DNA of 64,000 nt from Solea solea (taxonomy: Eukaryota; Chordata; Actinopteri; Pleuronectiformes; Soleidae): positions 12,445,360 through 12,509,359 of the forward strand of contig NC_081148.1 in NCBI RefSeq assembly GCF_958295425.1, written 5' to 3'. Within the stretch, counting starts at the first letter, position 1, and each line of letters starts with the position of its first letter. Both the position numbers and the translations under genes were made by a program. The notes under the pieces were generated by a model. That model saw only the letters and a program-made list of their open reading frames with translations. It had not been told where the DNA came from and made no database searches. Below, piece after piece: positions 45,869 through 56,640 of this stretch.

Positions 45869-47831
45869 TACTATTTAAGCGTCTATAGACAATACACATT
45901 TAAAATGAATCATGAACACGGCCAACACTCAAGGATGAACATTGAGGACTTTATATTAGGAAACAGAGTGTTTCAGGGAGAACTAAGTTTGAGTCATGTG
46001 ATGAAAATTGTATGAATTGTAACAATATTCACAAAACATGACACTTTGATGAAGTACATGTGTATATTATAAATACATTATTTAAATAAATAAGCAAAAT
46101 TACTGACACTTAATAAAAATGTGTGTTTGAAGAAAAGCACTGATGCGGCGGGTGCCTTTTTTTTTATCAACAATTACGAGAAGATATTGCCAAGCAAAAT
46201 GGTACACGGTCACCTTTGTTCATGAGATTCTCATCAGTAATTCATGAAATATTTGGGTGTAAGTGGGTCGATAGCGTTAACGGATGTGTTCTGGGAGTCT
46301 ATGGAGGGTGAGGGCAGAGTTAAGGTAACACTGAGGAGAAGTTTCCCCCATTTGCATCTGACACACTTCACTACTCTGCTATTCAGACGGTATACAATCA
46401 TTTTAATAACTGTCTGTCTTCCTCTCCCCCCTCCTACTTCTGTTTCTACTGACAAGAAAGATAATGGATGTGCAGCACTTTCAGCTCTGCTCTTTCTGAG
46501 CTGTGGAAAAAAAAAAGTCCTACATGTGGAGGTACAGAGGTTCATTTCCAAGTTTCTGTATGTCTGTATGAAATCACACGTATTGGCCAAGTTTTTTATT
46601 ATTAAATGTCTGGTTTTAGTCATTTTACTGGATAAATGAAAGTAAAAAGGCTCAAAAACATTTAAAAATAGTGTTTTACTTTTACTGTTTTACACATTCA
46701 TACTTGCTAAAAAGAAATAAAACAGATTTTACAAGACCAAATATGTCTTATTGGCTCATAAATGATGGGACTATACTGATACATAACATATATATAACAT
46801 ATAACACTTTAAGTGCCACAATTCAACAACTGAGGAATTAACTCTTAATTAAAAATATTTAAATATTCAGTAGGACTTAGATTAATTTCTAAATATGTTT
46901 AACTGCTACAATCTTTACGCTTTGTTAAATATACAATAGAACATTTTAAATTTACTTTTTTTTATTCTGGGCGTTGAGGAACGACTTTCCACCTCTGTGA
47001 CAGCAGTGTAAAAAGTTTAATCACTCCTGCCTACATGTGTGTGTTTTCTCCCCTTCAGACTGTAAGTCGAACAAGTGAATACATTAACGGTATGAGAAAT
47101 GATCGCATTTATATTTACTGTCGATTAATTTGACACACAGAAGATGGAGCAGTGTTGGTCGGTGCGAAATGATTTCCGGTTTGAACAGCGGCAAAATACT
47201 GTAGTTATTTATTTTTGTGACCCTCGGTTAATTTGTCTATATTAAAGTATTTCTTCTCTCTTTGTGAAAATACGTTTTTAATATTTGAGTTCCACACACA
47301 GAGTGTCTGAGTTTCCTGAGCGCGCACATCCGCTGCAACAGGTGCCATAACAGGAAAGTGAAAAATAATTCAACAAACAGGTTGAAATTATGACAAAATG
47401 CGTGGGTAATTATTATTAAATTCTAAATTACGCTTTATGTAAATGTGAATCATTGTGAGACAATTTATCCACGTTTTCCTGAAGGAAAGTTACGCAAGGA
47501 AAATAGGAGAAATTCCATTGTTGCGCTTGAATTAGCGGTTATACAGAAACTAATTACGAGTTGAAATATTGATGTACACTTCCGAGATTAACTTTAAAAA
47601 ACACTCTGGCGTGTCAATCCGTCACTAATCCAACACCATGTGAGAATTACGCACGGGATCTGATGCTGCGGCAGCGCACCTGCACCGAAACTACAAGGAG
47701 AGCGTGTTTTCCAGTCAGACGCAGATGAAACTCCTTAAACTCCCGGCAAAAAAACTCTCTCAGCTCACAGGTTGTGACTGGGTGTTCGGTGTGAGAGTGG
47801 AGCGGGAAAAGCACAGTGGAGATCACTTTAC

Positions 47832-48120
47832 CTGCTATTCCTTGAGTTTGCAGAATGAAGTTCTTCCAGCTCTCCCCGGCTCCATGTGCAGAAGGTCGCA
47901 GCGCCGCGGCGGCCCCATGGAGCTGCGCCCGGAGTCCCTCCCCTCTCCACTGCACTTCCTCGTTCCAGCCCAACATGACTATGTCTCTGAGCGCGACTGA
48001 GGCATTTTGCTTGCTTTTATCCACAGGCCGAGTCTGCAGCGCCGAGTCAAGCCACCGAACCCTTGGCACTTGCTTTGTGCCGTGCCAATAAAAGCTGACA
48101 CCCAGTAGACCATGACTGGC
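47832..48120 (-). promoter_or_regulatory. Probable non-coding first exon and promoter of ikzf1
   Basis: A GC- and CpG-richer block (GCAGCGCCGCGGCGGCC near 47898) ends on its minus-strand 3' side at the good donor AGCAG|GTAAAG. The position upstream of the first coding exon fits a non-coding Ikaros exon 1. The transcription start is not determined. Confidence 0.5.
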
Positions 48121-48205
48121 AGTCATGCATGAGATGGGATGAGGCGCGCGAGGAGAGTGGACCGTTCATCGTTTATTTATTTCATTCTCAGTGAAGAAGC
48201 TGATT

Positions 48206-48222
48206 GGGGGGGGGGGGGGGGG
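48206..48222. repeat. G17 homopolymer
   Basis: Seventeen consecutive G about 80 bases beyond the proposed ikzf1 first exon. Confidence 0.9.
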
Positions 48223-49599
48223 TCCTCACTGGCATATTGGACAACTCAACCAATGTCACCTGTACTGGCAACCCATGAAATTAACACAAGTGTTTTATTT
48301 CCCATATAAGTAGCTTTTTCTTTTTTCCTTTTCTTTAAATAAAAACAACTTCTTATACAGTCTTCCATACATTTGAGTGTCATGTGCTCTGCTCCTCTCC
48401 TGCTCTGACCCAATATATTTATAACCATAACGCTCATGCAGATGTTTAATGTGGAGTCTCAAGTTTCTTATTATTGTATTGTGTCACAGACCAAATGCAA
48501 TTTTTAGATACAATTAAACATTTTTAATTGAAAATTCATGCTATGACGTCCACCACCAGAAATATTTAAATATCCAAACTGTTTAAATGTCTTGGAACTG
48601 AGTAGCACGTCATTTATCTGGATTTTTTGGAGTGAATCATTAATTTACCTGACAGCACCACACCGCAGAAAATCAGTCCCTATATTCAAACTGTTAAATA
48701 ACTACAGTCCACTTTTCATATCAGGCCAATCTTACGGTCATGCTCTTGCTCAATTTGAATTTCCGATAATGACGGGTGCCCACATATTGTCTGAAATTAT
48801 TAAAATAAATATAAATTGTGGATTAATATTGATGGCAATTCTAAATAAATGATGAGTTATATGTCTGGTTTGGCTAACTCAGACATGTCCGGTTTTATTA
48901 TCTCTTATGAGTATCTGCTGTGGCTCTGTCGTTTAACATAAAGCTGTACTATTAACACACTCTTTCCTCTTGCAATGAATATATTCAATGCTGATTAAGT
49001 GACAGGAGTTTATATGGTGGTGGTTGTACCTCATGACTGTTTATCCCAGTATCCCACTGTCCTCAGGCCCCTCAGGCCGCCCTTATCTCAGGAGACGCTG
49101 TCTGGGTTGGATTGCTGAGTCACCTTTCGTTGCCCTTATCTCCTAAGAAGCATAACATTCAGGCAGTTGGTTGCAAAAGGAGGAACTTTGGGCAGGAGAG
49201 TTGTGTCTTCACAACCATAATATGGATTGCAGCAATGCTCGCTGACTTCCTCAAACCATTGCAGCTGACACTCCCACATCTCTCAGTTCAGAACCTGCGG
49301 CGATTAAAAAGCTGCAGGATGGGGAGGCTCCTGAGGCCACAGAGAAGGAATGCTGGGACTGTAACATGACTCTGTGCTATCAGAGAACGCAGAGGTGTCC
49401 AATCATGCTTGGGGTCTTCAATGAAGCAGAGATACAGCCGCCTTCAGTGACACAGCAGCTTCACTCTCTGTGCGTCTAAGAGGCAAAAACACTGTGAGCA
49501 CAACAACTCAGTCAATACTTGAAATGACTCGAAAAGCGAGATCAGTACTCTGACTCCACTACCACATGTATTTATTTTGGATGCTTCCATTATTCACAC
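48223..49599. other. Intergenic DNA upstream of ikzf1
   Basis: No gene or clear repeat is seen. Open frames of at most 86 codons match nothing I recognise. Confidence 0.5.
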
Positions 49600-50060
49600 A
49601 GAAATGGCATTATTCCACAAAAAAACTACCAGGGTCAAAATGATTTGCCCCCCTGATGTTAATAGTCAATTGTGTATCCTTTTTGCTGGATAACAGTTTG
49701 TTGTAGTTTCCCAGCCCATTCTTCTTTGGCGAATTTCTCAAGCTCCTCCAGATTTGATGGCCTTCTGGCGTGGAACTGTGTTTTCTGTTCACCCCAAGGA
49801 TTTTCAATGAGATTTAAGTCAGGACTTTGTGCAGGCCAGTCAATTACATTCATTTTGGTCCTCTCGAGATAGTTCTTCACCAGGAGAGACGTATGTTTCG
49901 GGTCGCTGTCGTAGCGGAAGACAAAGCAACAACCCAGACACAGTTTTGCTGCCGACTGCTTCAGGTTTTCTTTCAAAATCTTTCTTTCTTCATGATTCTT
50001 TCCACTTTCACGAGATTCCTAGTTCCAGTGTGTCAAGTCAAATAATGGAAGGATCCAAAA
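49600..50060 (-). mobile_element. Truncated Tc1-type transposon, C-terminal transposase
   Basis: The minus strand carries a 105-codon open frame (49976-49659) with DSDPKHTS and DWPAQSPDLNLIENPWG. These are the second and third catalytic parts of a DD34E Tc1 transposase. The N-terminal DNA-binding region and the first aspartate are absent, so the copy is 5'-truncated and cannot be active. A terminal segment with GTCAAAATGATTTGCCCCCC lies at about 49634-49655. Confidence 0.85.
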
Positions 50061-51305
50061 TAAAACTACGCTGTTTGAAAAAGCTGTGTTAAAAATGATA
50101 TAAAATTATCATAATAACTAATAACTAATAACTTCATCCTTAACTGTACATCATTTCTGGTAATGTGTACATGCCTGCAGATGCTTAAGAGTTTATAAAA
50201 ATGACTTCATTCTGCAGTATTTAAGATTATTCTGCACATGCAGCCCTGCAACTCACAGCTCCAAATCACACCGAACACAACCCTCTGCTCCCTCAGGTTC
50301 ATCCACACCCTGATGTTGCTGTAATTAATATCATTATGGCGAGTCTCAAAACATCATCAGGAAATGTAGCAGCTCAACAACTGAACAATAGGCCCCGGCT
50401 GATTCTTATTTCATGGATCTTTAAGCAGTATTCACTGTTTCACGTTTGGTAGCATGAGCAGCATGTAACCCTTAATTGGTTTCAACACCTTAAAAAGTCA
50501 AAGACGTTCAAGACTGATAATCACATTAAATAGTCCAATTTATCTAAAAAGTCAATTGCAAACTGAAAAACTCTCTTTCTTTAGGAATGCATTATACTGT
50601 GAGGATGTCAGAGTAAATTAAATTCCCCTCTGCACACTAAAGCATCAATTTCCTTATGGTAATTATCTGCTGGAATAGACGTGTCACTAGAAGGAGTCAG
50701 GCATGCTTGACATTTAGCCTTTTTATACAGAGGCGATGAGTAAAAATTAAGATGAGGAAAAGGAAATTAATCTCCGGCCCAGGCAGGCATTGAGAGATCC
50801 TGGAGGATAGTGGCTGAATCAATCATGATGTTTGTGAGCCTGTTTGTGAAAAAGAGCCGCTGATGAGATGCAGACCACAGGCTGGAAAATCAGAGGCAGA
50901 GGAGACGGAGGAGGGGAGGCTTCTTTTTTTTTTTTTTTTTTTTTTAACAAATAGAGTTATGATTGCTGTGAGGAGGGTTTACTCAGTTTTATTGGTCTTA
51001 CACACAACAGCAAACAACATCTTGGGTACAATGAAGCAACAGTTCAGCATTTTGAAGAATACATTTACTCGCTGTCATTGCTGAGAGTTCAATGAGGAGA
51101 CTGATGCCACTCTGAAATATGTAAGCTGAATATGAAACTACAGACAGCTGAGTCATCGGCTACTGCTGTACGTGCTGGTTAAACACACAGTATGTCATTT
51201 CTTCCAATCTCAATCAAAACAATAACAAAAGAACTACTTTGATTATGTCTGGACATTATGTGGAATCATGGAATTGTTGTCTCATTGACTTGTTTTGTTA
51301 CCCTG

Positions 51306-51340
<35 letters not shown>

Positions 51341-51896
51341 TTAAAGACTCTTTTTCAAGAGAGACTTGGCCAAGACAGATAAATGCACCAAGTAAAATAA
51401 AACACAAATGACAACACACTGGCTAGTAATACATAATATTTCCTTTCTCACTTTGATGTTTTTTCTGTGGAAGTTGGGTCAAATTCAGCTGCTCAATGTG
51501 GCTTCATGTTCATTATACAGAAACATTACATCCATAACATCAATCTATATGTTTACATCTTATATAAAACATCTAAACAATGTCATGAATGTTTAAGATA
51601 ATTGCAACGTCAGGTCCCCTCTTTATTTGATAATGGAGTAACACTGGCTCAAGTACATCAAGTCAAATCACATTAATAGATTCTTATTAAACATTGTGTT
51701 TGCAGATAACAAGCCAAAAAGAAAGAGTACAGTCTGTAGATTTTCCATCAAATAAACCCCATGTCCTCACAACAGACAGAAACACTGCAGTGCTGCCGTG
51801 TGCCGTCACTGCTAAGCTGTGAGCCCGTACCTCCAGAGCAGATGCAAAATTGTGTTCTCTATTGTAAAATTTTACTCACACCAGACACACAGTGGC
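50061..51896. other. Intergenic DNA with simple repeats
   Basis: It contains a T run at 50923-50945, (TA)n at 51309-51336, and at 51340-51410 a fish repeat with CTCTTTTTCAAGAGAGACTT related to 26815-26900. No gene is recognised. Confidence 0.5.
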
Positions 51897-51986
51897 ATCT
51901 GGTGTGATCTTCTGCTGCTGAAGCCCATCTGCTTCCAGATTTTAAGTGCTTCCACTCATTATTATTATTAGTAGTAGTAGTAGTGG
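51897..51986 (+). repeat. Left piece of an interspersed repeat split by an insertion
   Basis: CTGGTGTGATCTTCTGCTGC then AAGCCCATCTGCTTCCAG match the start of the repeat also seen at 20295-20580. The rest resumes at 56284, after the 4.26 kb element. ATT and AGT microsatellite repeats sit at the break. Confidence 0.65.
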
Positions 51987-52537
51987 TACACTGTAAGACA
52001 TTTTTAGTCTGTTCAACTTGCAAACGGAAGTTCACCTGCTGCCTTAGAATTGCAATTCAACTCAACTTAAGCATTATCCTTGTTTTGACTAATAAACTCA
52101 AGTTAATAAAGTTGAGTAAAGTGCAGTGGTATAGTTATCTCAACATTCTTCTATTAGTTATAAAGTTGATTCAACTTTCAATCGCTTTGTGGTTCAACCC
52201 GTTACAGCAAGTTCAAACAAATAAATATCCTGTATTTACAGAGATTTAAAAGTCACTTTCTGCATTATAATAAATTACAATTTCAAGTTGATACAACTAT
52301 TTTATATTGACACAACTTGTCCTATCAAGTTAAGAAAATTTTAATTTCATATTTGTTTTAATTTGAATGTCTATTTTATTTTGACTGATGCTATCAAGCT
52401 TAATGATTTGAAATAATCACAATCGACTCTTGCAGCTCTTGCAGTCATTTATTTGAACCACGTTAAACAGCAGCTTAAAAAACAGCTGTGCTAACCCTAA
52501 CCAGCCAAAATGTCTAAACCACACCAAAGACAAGTTG

Positions 52538-53868
52538 TTAAGTATCATACATTTCCACATTATAATTTGGCCCAATGTGGTGTGGGTACTGGAGGTTCAG
52601 GCAGTATGTTGCTCCCATCAGCATGGCGAAGCCTGTGGGCACATCCTGTAGGTCATGAAGAATGATTGTCTCTTATACCACCACAGCCACGTTGAAGATT
52701 TTGAGAGCAAATGCACCGTGCAGATTCCTCATGTCCAATTAACAGTCCAACCTGCATTCCTCTCATCAAGGGTTTCTCCATGAGCCTGATGACGAAGATA
52801 AAGACAATTAAAGTCTCATAAAGGAAAACATGTTTTTTTTCATTTTTATGAACATCAAAATATACTGATAGAACAGTTGTGACATCTCATTATTTTATCA
52901 ATACTTAAAAATTTTACAGACATAACCCCCTTTAATACAGCCTATTGAGGGCCAGGTTGCTGCATCTTTCTTAAATTGTACTGTTTTGTATAACATGTAC
53001 TGATGCTGAACAGTGGTTGAACCTTTATTCTGACAAGGTCTGCACTAATACTCAATCTCAAATAAGATTGAGATAGTCTGACATTAGCCAGGCTAGTCCT
53101 CCATTTTATTACTGTAAATTCTGTGTAGAAGATTTTGTTAAATATGTTAAAGACTGACAGTTTCAGATTAGTCCTTGGTAGTTGGAATATTGTATATATT
53201 TTAATTATGGCAAAAAAAATCTGTATAAAAGACTAGGGCTGCAAATAACAACTATTTTCAAAATTCTTGATTAATCGTTGTTTCATCAATAAAATGTCAG
53301 TAAACATTGAAAATGTTGATCAGTGTTCTTCAAACCTGGAAATTATATTCCCAGTGGATATTCACATTTAAGAAGCTGAAAAATCAGAAAACGTATTTTT
53401 TCTTATTTAAAGAAAAATACTCAAACCGATTAATCAATTATCAAAGTAGATGAAGATTAATTTATTAATCGAGTAATTTCTCCAGCCCTAGTAAATACAT
53501 TGACTTACATCACACATCCTGATTACATCTGACGAATCCTCAGCCAGATAGTGCGAACGACCAAGTAAGGCAGCTGTTCTTTTGTGTTGGTTTGTGTCCT
53601 ACACAAAAAAGGCAAGAGTATGTAAATGCAATAGAATCCTCTATAATCATCTTATTTTGGTACATACTTATAAGAAAATAGATTTGTTTTCCTGAACAGT
53701 CTATACCTCCTGTTGAAGACACTGTAGAACACTGCTCAGGTTTGACCTCCTCTTTGATGCCACCCCAGCTTTGTAGAGCTCCAACAGACTTGCCATTGTG
53801 GCATCTAGTCCTTCCAGAAATGACTCCAGCAGGTTTTTGGTGACAACTCTGTCGAACTCAGCACTCAG
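52538..53868 (-). pseudogene. Decayed C-terminal part of a SAMD3-like teleost gene
   Basis: Three exon-like blocks on the minus strand resemble the C-terminal half of the lineage-expanded fish family annotated as sterile alpha motif domain-containing protein 3-like. Block 1, 53868-53707, is 54 codons beginning LSAEFDRVVTKNLLESFL, bounded by TTTCAG and GAG|GTATAG. Block 2, 53598-53509, is 30 codons containing GRSHYLAEDSSDVIR, ending at donor GTAAGT. Block 3, 52785-52538, has MQVGLLIGHEES, then in another frame FALKIFNVAVVV, then HDLQDVPTGFAMLMGATYCL and a stop. Block 3 has a frame change and an in-frame TAA, and its acceptor phase does not fit block 2. No N-terminal SAM part is visible, so it is a broken fragment. 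Confidence 0.6.
53233..53491. mobile_element. hAT-like MITE
   Basis: The ends CTAGGGCTGCAAATAAC and TTTCTCCAGCCCTAG form terminal inverted repeats. The interior carries ATTAATCG words and GATCAGTGTTCTTCAAACC, typical of a common fish non-autonomous element. It sits just beyond the splice donor of SAMD3-like block 2. A related segment is embedded in the giant palindrome arms (about 2740-2890). Confidence 0.75.
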
Positions 53869-55670
53869 CTGAAACAAATGACAAAATACAGAAAAGGGGG
53901 CATGAGAGAAAGAAATTGGAGCTGCATAAAGCTTTATAAAGACAATGAAAATACATTAAAGGCTCCTTGCGCACTGAAAAATGGACAAAACTTACATTTC
54001 CACTTCATTAAATGCCCATTTTTGCAGATATCTGAAAATTGGGAAAAACATATATTAATTGTTTATCTGTAGGCATATTACACAAAATTATCAACACATT
54101 TACTTTTGTTTTATGCAGTGTTGCTGTTGGTGACGGAGACAATAGACTGATTTAAATTAAAATGTAATGTAAAATCCTTAACTATATCATGAGTGTGACT
54201 ACCAGTCCCACAGCATCACTGACCCTCCTCATACACCCTTTTTCTGCTGGCTAAGACACACGTCAACAGACGGAACCAGTTTAGTCTACAGCAACATTCG
54301 TTTTAATTCAATAGTGACTGACGGAAACATCAGGTGATTACTAGTGTTGTCAAAATAAAAATATTTAATTGCGATTAATCACATTAATGTCATTGTTAAC
54401 TCGCAATTAATCACACATTTTTTATCTATTCTAAATGTCCCTTGATTTATTTTTGTCCCATTATTTTTCTCATTTCAAAGCTCTTATCAACATAGAAAAG
54501 TGGATCAGCTTACTTTCTGCAAATGTTTTTTTTATTTTAAACAATATTGGCATATACTGTAGTGTAGGGCTGAACAATTAATACAAATGTTATTGAAATA
54601 GCAATACAGCTTACTGCAATTTCAAATTGCAGGAGACGCAATATTTGTTCAAGCCAAAATGTGTCAAAATATTATTTTAGATTAATTATTATTACACATC
54701 TTATTCTACGAAGAGACATTACATAGCACATATACATACATGATATCAGACATACATTAGCCAGCCGCAGGTGAATATCTCTGTCACCCTGCATATTTTT
54801 GAGTTATTCCTCTTATTGTGCGAGCCGCACAATAATAAGAGGGGCTGTGTATCACCCTGCAGTGCTGTGAATAAAGTGCAGTTCTTCAACGCAGACAAAG
54901 TCCCGTGATTTAGTGTGTTGTTGCCGTAACGAGCTAACCCGAGCTAAAGGAGCTAGCGGTCTTTGGACGTATCCTTACTACGGTTTGGGGGGGTCAGCCA
55001 GCTTAGTTGATAACACTGCATACATCATAACTTGGATGTAGGGAGTGCGGTGAGAAATGATCCAGGCTGTGTTGGATACGCAGAGCCCGCTTGGAGACGG
55101 AGGAGCGCTGTCATCCACTCAAAGCGTAACGTTCACCTACTACTTCTTCCGGTCTAGCTATATCCGGTGTGGTGTTGTAGTTTTTTTAACGTTACTAGTT
55201 GTTGCAACAGTATGTGAAAAAACTACACATTTTGCTCGGCCAAAAGGAACGTTGATATCGCGATAAAAAAAATTGCCGCCGTTAAAATGAGGTTTGCTTT
55301 TACGCCGCTAATTACGTGTTTAACTGACAACACAGGTTTACATTGGAAAAAAAAAATTAAAATTAAACGAAGGTCTGACCAAATGAAGGTCTCATCTCTC
55401 CGTCTAGCTAAAAACCAGACATATTAAATATATATAAAAACGGACCTAATTGGTTAATGTTTTTGAATTATGTACTTTTTTAGAAAAGGCGCGGTTAAGG
55501 AAATTTGCCCACAATGAGTCTAACAAGGTCACGGTAGTTAGCTTATTATCGACTTCAATTAAGTTTTCAGCTACAGTTAAAAACTAAAATCTACATTCAA
55601 ACATCATTTTAAACAACATTAAGATTGATTTACACATACTTTATCAAAAGATATATATAAAAACTCACCT

Positions 55671-55800
55671 TCGGTAAGGTAAATCAGTAGGAAAGTTCCT
55701 CTCCTTTAGGGGTCCTGCTGCTCCAACTCGATGAGAAAATGAGTCCGCCACTATTCACAGGTTGTTATCAGGTAGCGCTGCATATTATCCATCCGCCATG
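55671..55800 (-). promoter_or_regulatory. Promoter-like first exon inside the 4.26 kb element
   Basis: On the minus strand, a CCATGGCGGATGG start-like segment near 55800 leads to a strong donor (CGAAG|GTGAGT) at 55671. Start codons here are followed quickly by stops, so it would be non-coding. It could be the first exon of the SAMD3-like unit. Confidence 0.35.
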
Positions 55801-56283
55801 GAAAGTAGTCCTCTTTTGTTTACCACTTTTTTTCTATATTTATAGATTATAGATTCATAATTGTGAACACAAAACTTAGCTGTATGTGCAGACAGGTCAT
55901 TTTATATACCTTTAAACTTTGCCATGGTTTAAAGACGATTTTCTTTCAAGATTAAAAGTAATAGCTGCTTTTTTTTTCCATCTTGCCACCTGCCATCCCC
56001 CCTCACCCCTGCTCAATGAAAGCCCGCCCTTTTCACCACCCACGCACAATTTAATCATAACTCAGAAATTCTAGTTAAGTGAACACATCAAGATCATCAA
56101 TTGTCAACACAACATAGAACTTAAAGTTTAAATTCAGAAAACGTGCAAACTTAAGTTTAAAATCCAAAACTTGTCAGAGCTCTTTGAGTTAAATAGAAGT
56201 ATTAATTTGACATAACTAAAAGGGGCTGTAGCGTTTTACAGTGTAGTAGTAGTAGTAGTAGTAGTAGTAGTATTGTTATTATC

Positions 56284-56640
56284 TCAAACCAGTCTGGTCA
56301 TTCTCCTGTCTTCTGGTATTTTTGCCCAGAGAACTGCAGCTCAGTGGATGTATTCTCTTTTTCAGACTATTCTCTTTAAAAGTCAGAGCTGAAAATCCCA
56401 GTAGATCAGCACTTTCTCAAACACTCAGACCAGCCTCTCTGGCATCAACAACCATGCAACATTTATAGATATTTTTCATCCCCATACGTCGCCTTGACCA
56501 TGTTTACATGCCAAAATACACAGAGTTGCTGCCGGGCGATTGGCTGATTCCATATTTGTATTAGTAAGCAGTTGAACAGAGGTTGGTGTACGGCTGAAAT
56601 ACAAGATTTGTTGGTGCTATTGATAAAGCTCTGCTGAGCC
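56284..56640 (+). repeat. Right piece of the split interspersed repeat
   Basis: ATCTCAAACCAGTCTGGTCA, CAGAGAACTGCAGCTCAGTG, CCCAGTAGATCAGCACTTTC and GATTGGCTGATT occur in the order expected for the family at 20295-20580. It continues the piece at 51897-51986. Confidence 0.65.

Larger units (their letters stand above)
43531..47831 (-). other. First ikzf1 intron (5' UTR intron)
   Basis: The intron runs from the donor at 47831 (ATAGCAG|GTAAAG) to an acceptor TTAG at 43531-43534. It holds a purine-rich stretch (44040-44130), a G22 run, four GT microsatellites and a GT-flanked repeat at 45233-45503. No second gene is recognised. Confidence 0.55.
51987..56245. mobile_element. 4.26 kb element with CACTGTAA termini
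   Basis: The left end is TACACTGTAAGAC at 51987-51999. The right end, read inward on the minus strand, is TACACTGTAAAACGC. Both flanks are (TAG)n-type repeats with TA at each junction. Subterminal DNA on both sides is rich in AACTTG, AAGTTGA and related words, as in several fish DNA transposons. Inside are decayed exons of a SAMD3-like gene on the minus strand, a hAT-like MITE, and a promoter-like first exon. No transposase is recognised. It may be a non-autonomous element that captured host sequence, or an element whose own gene is the SAMD3-like frame. Confidence 0.6.
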
